Shown here in pieces: positions 1 through 12,900 of a stretch of 64,000 bases of DNA. Position numbers and translations under genes: made by a program. Location: the NCBI GenBank assembly GCA_029204225.1, contig CM055097.1:2635801-2699800 (forward strand). Reading direction: 5' to 3'. Source of the DNA: Diphasiastrum complanatum (Eukaryota; Streptophyta; Lycopodiopsida; Lycopodiales; Lycopodiaceae). The notes under the pieces are model-generated. The model saw only the letters and a program-made list of their open reading frames with translations. It was not told the origin of the DNA and searched no databases. Position 1 is the first letter of the stretch. Each line of letters opens with the position of its first letter.

Positions 1-731
1 GTTTTGTTAGCGTTACACTGCTATGGCAAAGTAGTTCTGACTCTTTTTAAAAAGTTTATTTTTGTCATCATTATGCTGCTTTTGAGGAGTGGCAAGGCAG
101 GACTACATTGTATTGGCAGGAAGTAGTTGTCAATGCAAGAGGTCCTCATGTTTCTGGCATATATCACTTTTTACCTTTCCTTGTGTAGTCCATGCTAGTT
201 GTTCAATATAAAAAGTAACCATGTTGGGCAATAAATTTAACCTGTTTCAAAGTTACACTGTATGCTAAAAAGCCTTCAGCATCATTTGATTAAAGGTCAT
301 TTCAGCCTTGAATATAAATATCTATATTTTCAAGACTTTGAGAACTTGCAAAAGGATTGTTTCTCCTGCTCTGCTCTTACGCTTTATGTGATTACACTTG
401 TAGATTGGCAGTTGAACAATCCAAATTACTAGGGCTTTCTATAATGATTTTCTTAGCTCATGTGAAGATCTAGTAACATCTGCATGTAATCTTATAGTTT
501 TTGTTACTTCTCATCACCCTTGAGAGACCTTTATTTTGTTAGAATAAGCTTATCTTGTAGTTTGTAGCCCGCATCTGGACCTGAAGAGCTTTTGGACTGC
601 ATTTAGGATCCTTCAGGTAGAGTTCTGCTTGCTTTCTTGCATTACGATTGTTTTCCATGGTGTAGATGAGGTGTGATCGTGCATTACTGAATTACTTACC
701 CAGGAGTCCTCCAAATTTTTTTCACTGACAG
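1..731 (+). other. AHK1 intron, AT-rich, no second feature
   Basis: Non-coding intron upstream of the exon at 732, T-rich, with a usable acceptor at 730-731. I looked for the preceding AHK1 sensor exon and found no convincing candidate. A short open stretch near 567-611 is too weak to call. Confidence 0.5.
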
Positions 732-979
732 GTAGGTGTCATAATATTGCCACGTTCATATGTCATGGGTGAAGTGGATGGTCGTAGCCATATTACTTTG
801 GCTATACTTGTTTCAGTTGCGATGTGTATTCTTGTTATAGGCTGTCTATTGGTTCTAGTTTTGACAAGTGGAGTTTACATGGAGATGAAACTTCGCGCAG
901 AAGTTATCAAACATTTAGATGCAAGAAGGCGCGCAGAAGCATCTAGCAGTTACAAAAGTCAGTTTCTCGCTAATATGAG
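732..979 (+). CDS. AHK1: AHK1 exon: second transmembrane segment and coiled linker
   Basis: The exon begins after an AG at 730-731, with GTA GGT GTC ATA read in phase 0, and ends with AG before GT at 980. It encodes a hydrophobic run of about 25 residues ([20 protein letters not shown]...) followed by EMKLRAE and [11 protein letters not shown], then QFLANM. This is the membrane exit and signalling helix directly before the H-box. The Ser of SHELRTP is split: AG here, T in the next exon 20 kb away. Confidence 0.93.
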
Positions 980-3900
980 GTACTAATCATTTTTGCATTT
1001 AATTTTGGAAATGTTACCGAGAGGCCTTTTGTCAAGCTTTTCTTCTTGTTTCTTGTACTGCAAGCTGTTTCAAGAGACTCAGCTATACTGTGCACAATCA
1101 TAGGTGGTCCAGTCCGCAAATGTCAATGACACATCTTTGTATTCACATTGACTTGATGCCAACTGTAATTAATAGCTCTGGAGAGCTTCACATGCTCATA
1201 TGCATGATTACTCTATTTTTCTCTTGATAAGATTGTGATGGAGTTTCTGAAGAAGAAACAGAAACTATTTGATTGCATACCTAGAAAGAACCAAATGAGG
1301 CAATTCTTCATAAGAGGCTGGTATGAAAAATTATTTCTTCACAGAATTTGCTATATACTCATATGCAGAGAATTAAAGATGAGATAATCTGATATGCGCA
1401 GAAACGAAGATGTACATGTTCTTGATTTAGGCTCACGATGTTCAAGCAGTTGGTTTATCTCTAGTGATTTAGTAATAGGTATGATAGCTAAGAGAGAGTT
1501 GGCAGGCAGAATCAGTACTAATTGCAAGTTATTTGTGTCTAGAGGATGAAACCTTTTTGTTAATTGTGAAGTTCCTTGGATGTTTCTCCAGATATTTCTT
1601 AATGTTTTTGGGGCTCATGCGTACTATGTCACTTCTAAATGGCTGATCTTTGTTGCTCAACAAAAAATGTTGCATCATTATTGGAGAATATACTTTTGCA
1701 CATGCAACTATGGTGTCAACAGCCTACAAAATCATGCTGCTAATAATGGAGGCTGGCTCCTATAAATTAGTCGTTTGGTAATCTGCGGCCTTGTTGGAAA
1801 ATATACTGCAGTAATGACCTAGTGGATCTGCTGCTGCTATGGACATACCAACACTATAATGTAAGGCATGCGATTCCATTAATTATCATCATTGACAGCC
1901 ATGTGCTTTTTGGTACCTTCTAGACACTTGCAGGCTACTTCGTTGGATGTTGTAGGGTGTCAGCCCTAATCTGATAGCATCTGGGTAGGTCACCTTAAAG
2001 GTCTATGGAACGTCATAACTAGGATCTCTGCTAGTCAATATGTGGATGATTGTAATATGCTTATTTGTGTTCCTTTCTAGGAGGACTTGCACATCGATAT
2101 TCCGTTGATTGCGGCATTCTTAATTAGAGATAACTTTGTGATACTTATTTCGCTGTGTATTATGCTGTATGTGATCCTGTATCTTGTTCATAACATGGTA
2201 TTAGAGACTTCTGCGGGATAAATTGCCATAGTCTGATAAGAGCACTCATTTATGGTCCAAAGTACTGTACTTTGACATGGTATCAGAGCGAGGTACAAGA
2301 GTCAATCATAAATCTTGTGTACAATCCAAAATTAGCAAGTTGTTTGAATGGATTTGTGGGTCAAAGTTGATCAGGGACTGATTCCGTACTGTTCACACGA
2401 CAAGTCTGCACCGAAAAATAATTTCCATCTTTCATTAGATCCATAAAAATTCATTGTGATATATCTTGATGAGTTTTCTGATGCTAGATCTAGGAGAAAG
2501 CATCAATGATGCACACCATTGATTGGATTTGACTTTGTGTCATTAAATCTAATTAATTGAGGCTGGGATCAAGCCCTCTTAAAGTGTTTAACAGGTCTTG
2601 AAGAACCATCAAGAAGAAGGTACAAGCTTTTAGCCATTTCTTGTCCAAAAATAGTCAAAATTGACTTGATTTGATTGTAGATCATTTCATCTTTGTGAGG
2701 AAGTGCTAGAACCGTGGTTAGAAGTCCATTGAGTGGGCTAAAAACCAAATTTGAGAGAATCACTACAAGAGAGACCTTTGTGAGTTTCTAGAGTCAATCA
2801 AACCAATTTCTTGTGCATTTTTTGTTGTAGAATTCCATTAGGAGAATGGGAGCAATTGGTGCTTTTCCTACTAGAACCTAGTGAAAGGTTTAATTCTACA
2901 AATTATTCCATTTGGAAAGTAAGGATGGAGTCACTAGGTGCTCCAAGACCTCTTTGAATTTGTGATTGAAGACGAGGATGAAGCTCTTGGTGCACAAGTG
3001 TTGATTAGATACAAGACAAAAGCTAGGCTAGCACTTGTATTGTTCATTAGCAATAGATGAACCACAATATCAAGTGAATTGGACTTCTCCTTCCAATCAT
3101 GGACAATTGAAGTCCCGTGACCATCAGAACGTAGAACTAAAACAAGAGCAAGAATAGATTGAGCACCTAAGGAATAGTTAAAGTATAACTTGCAGCTGTA
3201 GTAGCAAGCTATGCTGAGGTAGTTGGCTTAGACACATACCACATACACAAGAAACAACACAATGGCTTCAAACTGCACAACTTTTCTTGCAGCAACATTG
3301 TACCTCAAAGAACTGGATAGGGCACATGTAGAAGGCATTACAAACAATAGAGATATCTAGTTGGTAGGTGACGAGAATCACACAATGATAGTCTGTGATC
3401 CAACAATCATTGTAGGTGGCATAAAGAGCTGGAAAGAGAGATCATGATAGACTGTAAAAAAAACTACTATAGCAGTCGTGTAGATGTAACCAGAACCAGC
3501 TAGAAGCACATAAGAGTCCATAGGAAGGTTAATATTTGTAAAAGACCTACTCTAAATGAGCTCCAGATAAAACATAAATGTGTACCAGCTACATACGAAG
3601 TCATGAAACTCTGGAAAAGAGGAGCTATTGCCTTGAAAAATCACGAAGGACCAAAATGCTAGTGATATTCTAATGATAGCTGTAAATGAAGCTTAAAGAG
3701 TTGAAACAACCACCTTAATTGCAGTTAAGAAAAAGTTTGACAAACCTAAAAATTTACCAGGCCATCTCTCTCTTGATTGGCCAGAAGAGCATGGAGACCA
3801 CAAACAGGAAAAACATGAAAGCAGCAAGGAAAACCAAATGGAAAGGAGAGGAAATTCAGGACAGGAAGCTGCAACAAGGAGGAAAGTTGGAGATGGAGAC

Positions 3901-6900
3901 AACATGGATGTTGACTTTGCTGCCATGGAAACTCAAAAAGGAGGCAGCTACATTGGCAGGGTGGGGATCCATCTGGATGGAATGTAGCTGGAGCAGGCAA
4001 CAATCAAAAGGAGGGGATGAGAATGGGAGAGGGGACAGCAAAAGGAAGGAGCGATCCAAAATGTTATCAGGAAACAGGAATTTTGGAGAGGGTGGTACCA
4101 GACAAAGGAATTATAACAGGCATGCAATGGAAGAGGGTAATGGAGGTTGAGTTGGGTAACTTTCGCAGGCGAGATTGGTGCAGGCAGTATTCAGATCAAC
4201 GGCAACTAGGGGCAAATATAGCTCGGGGCAGTGATCAATGGCGTATGGGGGGCAAATTTAAAAGCAGGGAAGCATCCTTTGTGGATCATGCTGACTGTGC
4301 AGAAGGTGATCGTGGGAGCTATGAAAGAGGTGGGCAACTGGATTGGGAAGGAGCTGTTATGCATCAAGCAAGAACAATCTGTAATCATTAATCAAAAGAG
4401 ATGTACACCACACACACGTGTGAAACGGTACTCATTACGGTCTGTAGACAGAAAACTATGTTTAGAACACTTAGTTCTTGCTTAGATCCAAAGGAAAACA
4501 CAATACAATGTGTAGAAGGTCGAGTTTGCCAATGAGCTCTCAAAAATAATCTAAGGCATTACTATGGAGAGATAAATACATAGAAAGTCTCTTCCCCACC
4601 TCAAGTTAGGTGAAAATCCAGCATGTGATAAAGGAAGTTGATTGAGCTTTCTTGCCCTAATTTGTCATTCTAGCCTCATCCTAGAGTTTTGCCATGGTGG
4701 CTAGATTGATCAACCTACTCCATAAATCTAGGTGTTTGGTCCTATAATGTAAGAATCACTACCAAACAAACTTGACCAACTTTTTAGACATGATCTAACC
4801 TCCTCTAGTAAAGGTTTCCCACGTGGCTCCATGGCCTCACATGTGTGGGACCCACTTATGTACATATTTACATAATTTGACATAGCTAGATTTGCCAATA
4901 TAGGCAAATTTTCACACCCACGCTCCCCCCACCTATCCTCCCTCCCTACCACCTCCTCCTTCGCCCCTCCTTCCTTTCCCACCCCCCCTCCTATTGCATA
5001 GCAAGTGCCCATGCCCGTCCTCCCTCTCTAGCTCCGGCTTCCTTTCCTCCTGTTGACCCTTCCCCAGACACCTCAGATCCTCATACCCCATCCGCCCCTC
5101 TTAGCCCCTTTCTTTTGACTGTGGAATATTCTACCACCAAAGCCTCCGAAAACTTTCTTGCTTGTGAACTGAAGTTACTAATGAAGGTAACCATATGTCC
5201 AGTTTCGTTGCTGCCACTTTATCAGAAGAAAAATTGAGAGAACAAAATCGCATAATGTTAGAGTCCATAGCATTCCTGACACCCAAAATGCATTACAGGA
5301 AGCAAGTAATTTCTTGAATACTACTTTGTATCGTCATAGCAATGGAATAGATAAAGTTTGGAGCCCAAAGAAAGATTATGCCACACTTCTCATTCGTTTC
5401 ACATCGTTGGAAGAGCGCAAATTAGTACTCTGTCTTAAATCCAAACTCAAGGGTACCAATATCTACTTGGATGATGACCTTACCTTTATTCAGGTGGAAG
5501 AACGTCGAAGAGCTTTTCAAGAAGCTCATGAATAGGGCAGAATTGCTATCTATAGAGATGGACAAATAGAATACGTTGATGGTAAGTCATACTAGGAAGT
5601 TGGGGGCCCTGGGCATGGGAGCACTCTGGGCCCCCATCCATCACCTTCTCTATTGTGTATAGGTGTTTGGAATTGTAATGGGATACACTCATCCTCAACT
5701 GCTGGTGATCTTTTGGACTTCATTACACATGGAGATATTCTATTTGTCAATGAGACACATGAGAGCTCCTTGAGGAGATTACCGGAGTTTTCTGGATTTA
5801 GATGGTACTCATCATTTAGGGCAAAGACACGGGCGATGAGTTGCTAGGTTCAGGTGGGGTTGCATGTCTATACCGAGACTCTTTATAGCTAGTCCTTTAG
5901 TCAGATAGCCATGATGAGCACACGCACTATATTTGGATTCACCACATTGGTTAGAGTCTTGGATTGGACAAAGATACTTTTATGGCCATTTGTGACTTTC
6001 CTCCTGAGACATCTACTTTTGCCGATTGTATTGATTTTCCATATGCGGATCTTTCTTCCGATATCCTTCGTTATTTAGAGCGTGTTCATATTATATTGAC
6101 TGGTGATTTTAATGCCAGAGCCTCCCGTCAGCCAGTATTCCATGACATTGCAGACTCACTTTGCATATAGGCCCTTGATGATGTGGATATGGGTATTACT
6201 AGGATTTCGGCTGATGCTATAGGTCCATTCACGACTAATGGTGAGTACCTACTTCATCTGGGAGCAATTCATGAGTTAGCCATTTTTAATGGCCTCTCAT
6301 GTTGGCCTAACTTTGGTGCCTTCATGTGCCACCCTCATAATGGTGGTCATAGTGTGGTAAATTATCTCATAGGATCCCCTTCTCTTATCTCTCTCATCTC
6401 TGACTTTCACATCTCTCCCACTACATTATCCGATTATTCACGCCTATCTTTTTGTCTTAGACATATTGTACGATCTAGTATACGTCCTACTCCGGTTACT
6501 ACTCCTAAGCGTGCACCCATATACCGTTTTGATCCCATCCTCATTCCTCTATACCAGGAATCTCTCACTGCCCTGCCCTACTTCATCATTTTCCTACTGA
6601 CACTTCATTGGAGGATCAAGCCACCTTCCTCACTATTGCTCTTCATACAATGGCCACATTTGCTTTCCCTTCCCATCGTCCTCCCTCCAATTCTTATTCA
6701 CATAAAACCCATGCTCCTAAACAACCTTGATTTGACTTGACTGTCTTTTCCTTCATCAACAAGTTATCCAGTGTCAATCACCCTATCTCCTCCATGATAT
6801 CCTGCGCACGTACCAAAGGGTCCTTTGCAATAAAAAGCGTACTTATAATACATGTATTACCACTTTGGATTGGTCTCGTATATCTTGGCTCTAGACTACC

Positions 6901-9900
6901 ATGCTATCTCGGATGATAAGGGCTAAGCCCTCAGTCCCACACCAGATTATCACTGCTGAGTTTGCTGTTCCTCCCATTTTAGTGGACGGCCTTTTTGGGC
7001 TCATTATATATATACAAAGAGTATTGACTCTCCCTTCTGACAGATATTCCTACCTTGCAGTTACATTCTCGAGATTACTATATGATCATAGATGTTAGAA
7101 ATAAATGACTATGCTAAAGTTAATCCATAGGTTACTTTGACCCAAAAGGTTGAGATTTGTGTAACCATGGGTATTTAGTTATTTAGGCCATCTTAAGTTT
7201 GTCTTAAGTTCAGTTGGACCCAATTTTGTTCATGTACTGACTCGTGGGTCCTTGGGGGTCTAATTTCGTGTAGGGGCCCTATCTTGACTTTTGGGGGTGC
7301 CCTACATTTAGTAAGTGGTTAACCTTAGGGTTTGGTGGCATTTGGTCACATCCAGGTAGAGTACTTAGATGCTCATTGTGTAGTCCATTTTTACAGTTTG
7401 GCTAAGCATTGCTCTCCATTGCTCTTGTTACTGTTTTCTCTCTCTCTCTCTCAGAGTTGGGCGCCCAGCCTCTTCTCTCTTGTTTTCTGTGGAGATTGAT
7501 TGATAACTAGATCTTGGTGACTTGACTCTTGCTTTCCTACATGGTATCAGAGCTACCGGATCTGCAGCAAGCTTGTTTGTTGGCGCCCTACCGAAGAGGA
7601 GCTTCTCTGCTTTTTGTTGTGAAATTTCAATATCTTGCTGATCTTTTCAAGTGGAGTTTGGATCAGCTTTTTTGTCTCTTTTCAGGTTGAAGGAGGGCAG
7701 CCATTAGAGATCTTGGAGGAGCAATTTTTGGCACCCAAAAATCAGAATCTCAAATCTGATTTATATGCAACCAGTTTTCAGCAAGTTTTGTTTGGAAGAG
7801 GGCGCCCAAAAATCTGCTACTGATTTTTGGTTGTGGTGTCTCCTTATCTTGCTGTTTTTGTTTTTAGGTTTGCATTTGTGTACGAGGGCACCCAAAATTC
7901 AGCAAACCCTATTCAGGGTTAGGTCAACTTGTGGCTGGAAATTTGCAGATTCTCAGCAAGTAGTAGGGCGCTTTCAACAGCCCTATTGGAGTGTGTGTTG
8001 ATCACACTATTTGGCTTCCTAATTGGGTTTCGGTGTAGGCTTCAATCGAAGCTAACCTAATTTTCAAGAAGCTGGTTTTTTTGTGCAGAAAGACAACCAT
8101 CTATCCATTATCTTTTGGGCACTTTGGTTGCAGATTGAAAGACATCTTGTGCTCCTACTTTCAGCTCTTTGTTTGCTGCAAATTTTTGAGTAAATTTGGT
8201 TGTGGAAAGGCTCTCTTTCCTATCTACTACAAGCTGAAATTTTGTTGGAGGTAATGGCTAAAGAATCGGAAGCCATCGATTCTTTGTTTAGTGAAGATCG
8301 GTTGGATGGCACAAACTACTCCTTGTGGAGTTACATGATGAAGAATCTTCTCATAGCGAAAAGGCTGTGGGATTTGGTCAATGGTGATGAGGAAAGGCCT
8401 TCGTGTTTGGCACCTCCTACACCTCGTGGATCATCATCATCAACATCATCTTCTACATCTTCGGAAGAACAAAAGAAGTGGGATAGAAGGGATGCACAAG
8501 CACATTCTATGGTTGCTCTTGCTGTGAAAAGATCTATCTTACCTCATATTAGGTCTTGTAAGACATCTAAAAGTGCGTGGGATACACTTTATACTATGTG
8601 TAGAGTCAAAAATCCAGCAAGAGTGGTGTATCTTAGAAATCAGCTTTCTTTGTTGAAGATGCAAGAAGTGGATCAAGTGACCAATCACTTGACGAAGATC
8701 AAGGATCTTCGTGAGGAGCTTCTCAATATTGATGAGATAATTGAGGATGCTCAATTTGTTTCCATTACTCTCAACTCATTACCTTCATCTTATCTTCCAT
8801 TTGTTTCATCTTTGAGTATCTCTCTTAGGGGACAACAACTCTCCTTTGATGAACTTGTTGGACTGCTTCTTCAAGAGGAGCAAACGAGGCAAAACTTTGC
8901 GAGTGACACTCAACAAGATCAAGCTTTCTTCACGAAAGGCAAGGGCAAAGGCAATTCAAAAGGAAAGGGGAATCCTCCTTCCAAGGATGAGCAAAAGCCA
9001 GTTGGAGGTCAAAATGTCAACTCAAAAGAAGAAAGGGAAGTGCCATTATTGCAAAAGGTATGGGCACTTCATCAAGGATTGTAAGAAGAAGCTTGCGAAA
9101 GAGGAGAGTAAAGGAATTGATACTAGTGCTTCACTTGCTACTTTGGAGCAAGAGCTTGAAGCTAGTGGTGATCTCTTCAACCAAGACTATGCTTTTGTGT
9201 CTAATATTGCTTCTACTAGTACTACTACATCTATGAAGAATTCAGATTCTGTTTTGCAAGTTGTTGATTTTCAACCATTGAATGGGTGATTGATAGTGGT
9301 GCTACTCGTCATATGACTTCTCGCAAAGAAGCATTCACTAAATTAGTGAAAGTGCAAAATGGAAGTAAGGTACAATGTGCGGATGATGCATCTTATTCTA
9401 TTCATGAAATTGGAATTGTAGCCATCATTTTGCCTAATGGCGAAGAAAAGTACATTAAGAATGTGCTTTATGTTCCGGGAATCAAGAAGAATCTTCTTTC
9501 GGTTTCAACTATGTTGAAACAAGGACTAGTTGTTGAGTTCAAAGAAGATAAGTGTCTTGTCAAGGATCCTAAAAGATCACTCTTGATTATTGTTTCGGGA
9601 ACAATGCATGCTGGCTTATTCATTATGGATACCTATGAGCGACGAATTCCCTCTACATGTCTTGTTGCTTCTACATCACAATAGTAAGGTACAATGTGCG
9701 GATGATGCATCTTATTCTATTCATGGAATTGAAATTGTAGCCATCATTTTGCTTAATGGTGAAGAAAAGTACATTAAGAATGTGTTTTATGTTCCAGGAA
9801 TCAAGAAGAATCTTCTTTCGGTTTCAACTATGTTGAAGCAAGGACTAGTTGTTGAGTTCAAAGAAGATAAGTGTCTTGTCAAGGATCCTAAAAGATCACT

Positions 9901-12900
9901 CTTGATTATTGTTTACGCAAGGTTTGGACATCTCAACTTTGCAAGTTTGAAGAAGCTGAAGACATTTAATATGGTAGAAGACATTCCTACTATTGAGTAG
10001 CCGGAAGGTCATGTATGCGAGGGGTGCATACTTGGAAAGTTTCAAAGGAAACTTGTTCCAATTGATGGAACTATAAGGGTTCTTGATAAATTTGATTTGG
10101 TTCATAGTGATCTGTGTGGTCCAATGATGACCGAATCCATTGGAAAGTGCATCTATTTTGTGACTTTTATTGATGACTTTTCCCGTTTTACATGGATCTA
10201 TCCTATGAAGGCTAAATCGGAAGTTTTTCAACGTCTCAAAGATTTTCTAGCAATGGTGGAAATCAGTGTGGGCATTCTTTGAAGACCTTACGTACCGATC
10301 GAGGAGGGGAATACATTAAGAATACGTTCGGTGCATTTCTTCGAGAAAAGGAAATTCTACATCAAATGACAACTCCCTATACGCCTCAACAAAATGGTGT
10401 TGCCGAGTGAAAGAATCGCACACTTATGGAGATGGCCCATTGCATGCTCAAAGCAAAGGGGTTGTGTCACAAGTTTTGGGCTGAAGCGGTTATAACGGCA
10501 GCATACATAAGCAATCGTTGTCCTACTAAAGCTTTGAAAGTATTAACTCCGTATGAAGTTTGGCATGGAAAGAAGCCTACAATCTCTCACTTTCGCATTT
10601 TTGGTTGTACGGCTTATGCTTTTGTTCCAAATAAACTTCGTACAAAGCTTGAGGATAAAGGAGTTAAATGCATTTTTGTTGGCTATAGTAGTGAAAGCAA
10701 AGGCTATAGGCTGTTCAATTTGAGCACTAACAAGATTATTGTTAGTTGTGATGTGCATTTTGATGAAAATAATTCATTGGATGTGGCCCCAACTCATATC
10801 TTGAAGGGGGACAGCCCACATAGTGTGAATGTTGAAGTTTTTCCAGATTTGGTACCATCTTCTATTGCTGGAGATAAGGGGCAGTAATCAACCAGTTTCG
10901 ATCTGCCCAACACCTCATCAAGTTTAGAGCCTAATGTTCATCAAGAACTGTCCATTGTTGCTCATAATCAGCCTACAGGAACTGTTGGACAGCAAGGACC
11001 AGTTTTGGAAGATCTTGGACAGCCAAGCGCGGTGTCGGAGGATCTTGGACAGCAAATTGTAAGAAGAGACATGGCTGTTGGACAGCCCAAAACAGTCCCA
11101 CGGTGGCTGTTGTCGACTTTGCGGGACAACAAAGTAAGTTCATTTTATGATGGAAAGACACGTGCCTTTACAAAATCAGATCTCAATGAGGAAGTGTACC
11201 TTCAACAACCTGCTGGTTTTTTGGTTGAAGGCCAAGAAGATAAAGTTTGTCTTCTCAAGAAGGCACTTTATGGACTGAAGCAAGCTCCGAGGATGTGGTA
11301 TCAAAAGATACATGCCTACTTTTGTGATCGAGGGTTTACTAATAGTCCTAGCGAATCTACTCTTTATGTCAATATATCATCATTATTTTGCTTTGTGTTG
11401 ATGATATTATTATTACAGGAAGTAATGAGCAGCAGATTGATGCCGTAATACTTGATCTTGGTATGGTTTTTGAAACCTCAGATTTAGGCCTATTGCACTT
11501 TTATCTTGGTCTTGAATCATCTCTCAAGAACGCTACATTGGGCAGATTTGAAGTGGTTCAAGATGGAAGACTGCAAGCCGGTTGCTACACCTATGGAGAC
11601 AGGTCTGAAATTAAGTAGTCAAGGTGATGGTGAATCATTTGACACTACTTTATATTGTCAAGCTATTGGCTGTCTCATTTACTATGTAATTCAAGACCGG
11701 ACATTTCTTATAGTGTCTCACTCATGAGTCAATTCATGCATGTCCCGATGACATCACATTGAAAAGCGTTGAAGAGGATCTTTCGATATTTTCAAGTAAC
11801 AAGAAGTCATGGACTGGTTTGTCCTGATTGTGATGATGCATGTTTGGTTAGTTTTAGTGACTCGGATTGGGGTGGAGATCAAGACACTAGACGCTCTACA
11901 AGTGGACATTGCTTTTTCTATGGAAATTCTGCAATTTTGTGGTCAAGTAAAAAGCAGCTCACTGTTGCTACTTCTTCTAGTGAGGCATAATATAGAGCGA
12001 TATTTTCAGCCACAACAGAGTGTTTATGGCTGAGAAGACTACTTGTTGACATGAAGTTTGGCGAGCCCTCAGCCACTCTTATCTTGAGTGATAGTCAAAG
12101 TGCTATTGCCATTGCACGGAATCCTATTTTTCATGCGAGGACGAAGCACATCGAGATCCATTATCACTTTGTTTGGGAGAGACTTCATGATGGCGACATT
12201 TTACTTAAATATTGTCCTACGGAGGATAATATTGCGGACCTCTTCACTAAGGCGTTGCCTAGAGTTAGATTTGAAGCTTTATGCAAAGCTTTAAATTTGA
12301 TACCACGTGTTGGTTTTGTTACATAGTGAAGATTTCAGTTTTTGCATTGTCATTTGAGGGTGTTAGAAATAAATGACTATGCCAAAGGTCGAGATTTGTG
12401 TAACCATGGGTATTTAGTTATTTAGGCCATCTTAAGTTTGTCTTAAGTTCAACTGGACCCAATTTTGGTCATGTACTGACTTGTGGGTCCTTAGGGGTCT
12501 AATTTTGTTTAGGGGCCCTATCTTGACTTTTGGGGGTGCCCTACATTTAGTAAGTGGTTAACCTTAGGGTTTGGTGGCATTTGGTCACATCCAGGTAGAG
12601 TACTTAGATGCTCATTGTGTAGTCCATTTTTACAGTTTGGCTAAGCATTGCTCTCCATTGCTCTTGTTGCTGTTTTCTCTCTCTCTCTCTCTTAGAGTTG
12701 GGCGCCCAGCCTCTTCTCTCTTGTTTTCTGTGGAGATTGATTGATAACTAGATCTTGGTGACTTGACTCTTGCTTTCCTATAGTAGAGTTCGTTTCTCAT
12801 GGTATTCTTAGGCTGCACGCCTCTTGAGCAGATTTGGTATTTCGGTTTTGATCTCCCAGCAGGTACTCATGCGTACATTGGACGGGCTATTTATCGGGCC

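Larger units (their letters stand above)
7093..12782 (+). mobile_element. Complete Ty1/copia retrotransposon inserted in the LINE
   Basis: 5' LTR 7093-7541, PBS 7542-7553, gag from 8254, protease, integrase, RT and RNase H up to 12326, a purine tract before 12361, and 3' LTR 12361-12782. Flanking 5-mers are ATAGA (7088-7092) and GTAGA (12783-12787), one mismatch. The LTRs are nearly identical apart from a 27-bp length difference near their start, pointing to a fairly recent insertion. Domain order PR-IN-RT-RH is copia-type. Stops, a protease duplication and an RT deletion make it non-autonomous. Confidence 0.93.

Noticed and set aside
540-620. A possible upstream AHK1 exon
   Set aside because: Short open text near 567-611 lacks convincing similarity and flanking splice phases.
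3746-4059. Minus-strand Ser/Pro/Leu-rich open frames
   Set aside because: Shadows of a purine-rich strand; no start context or family.
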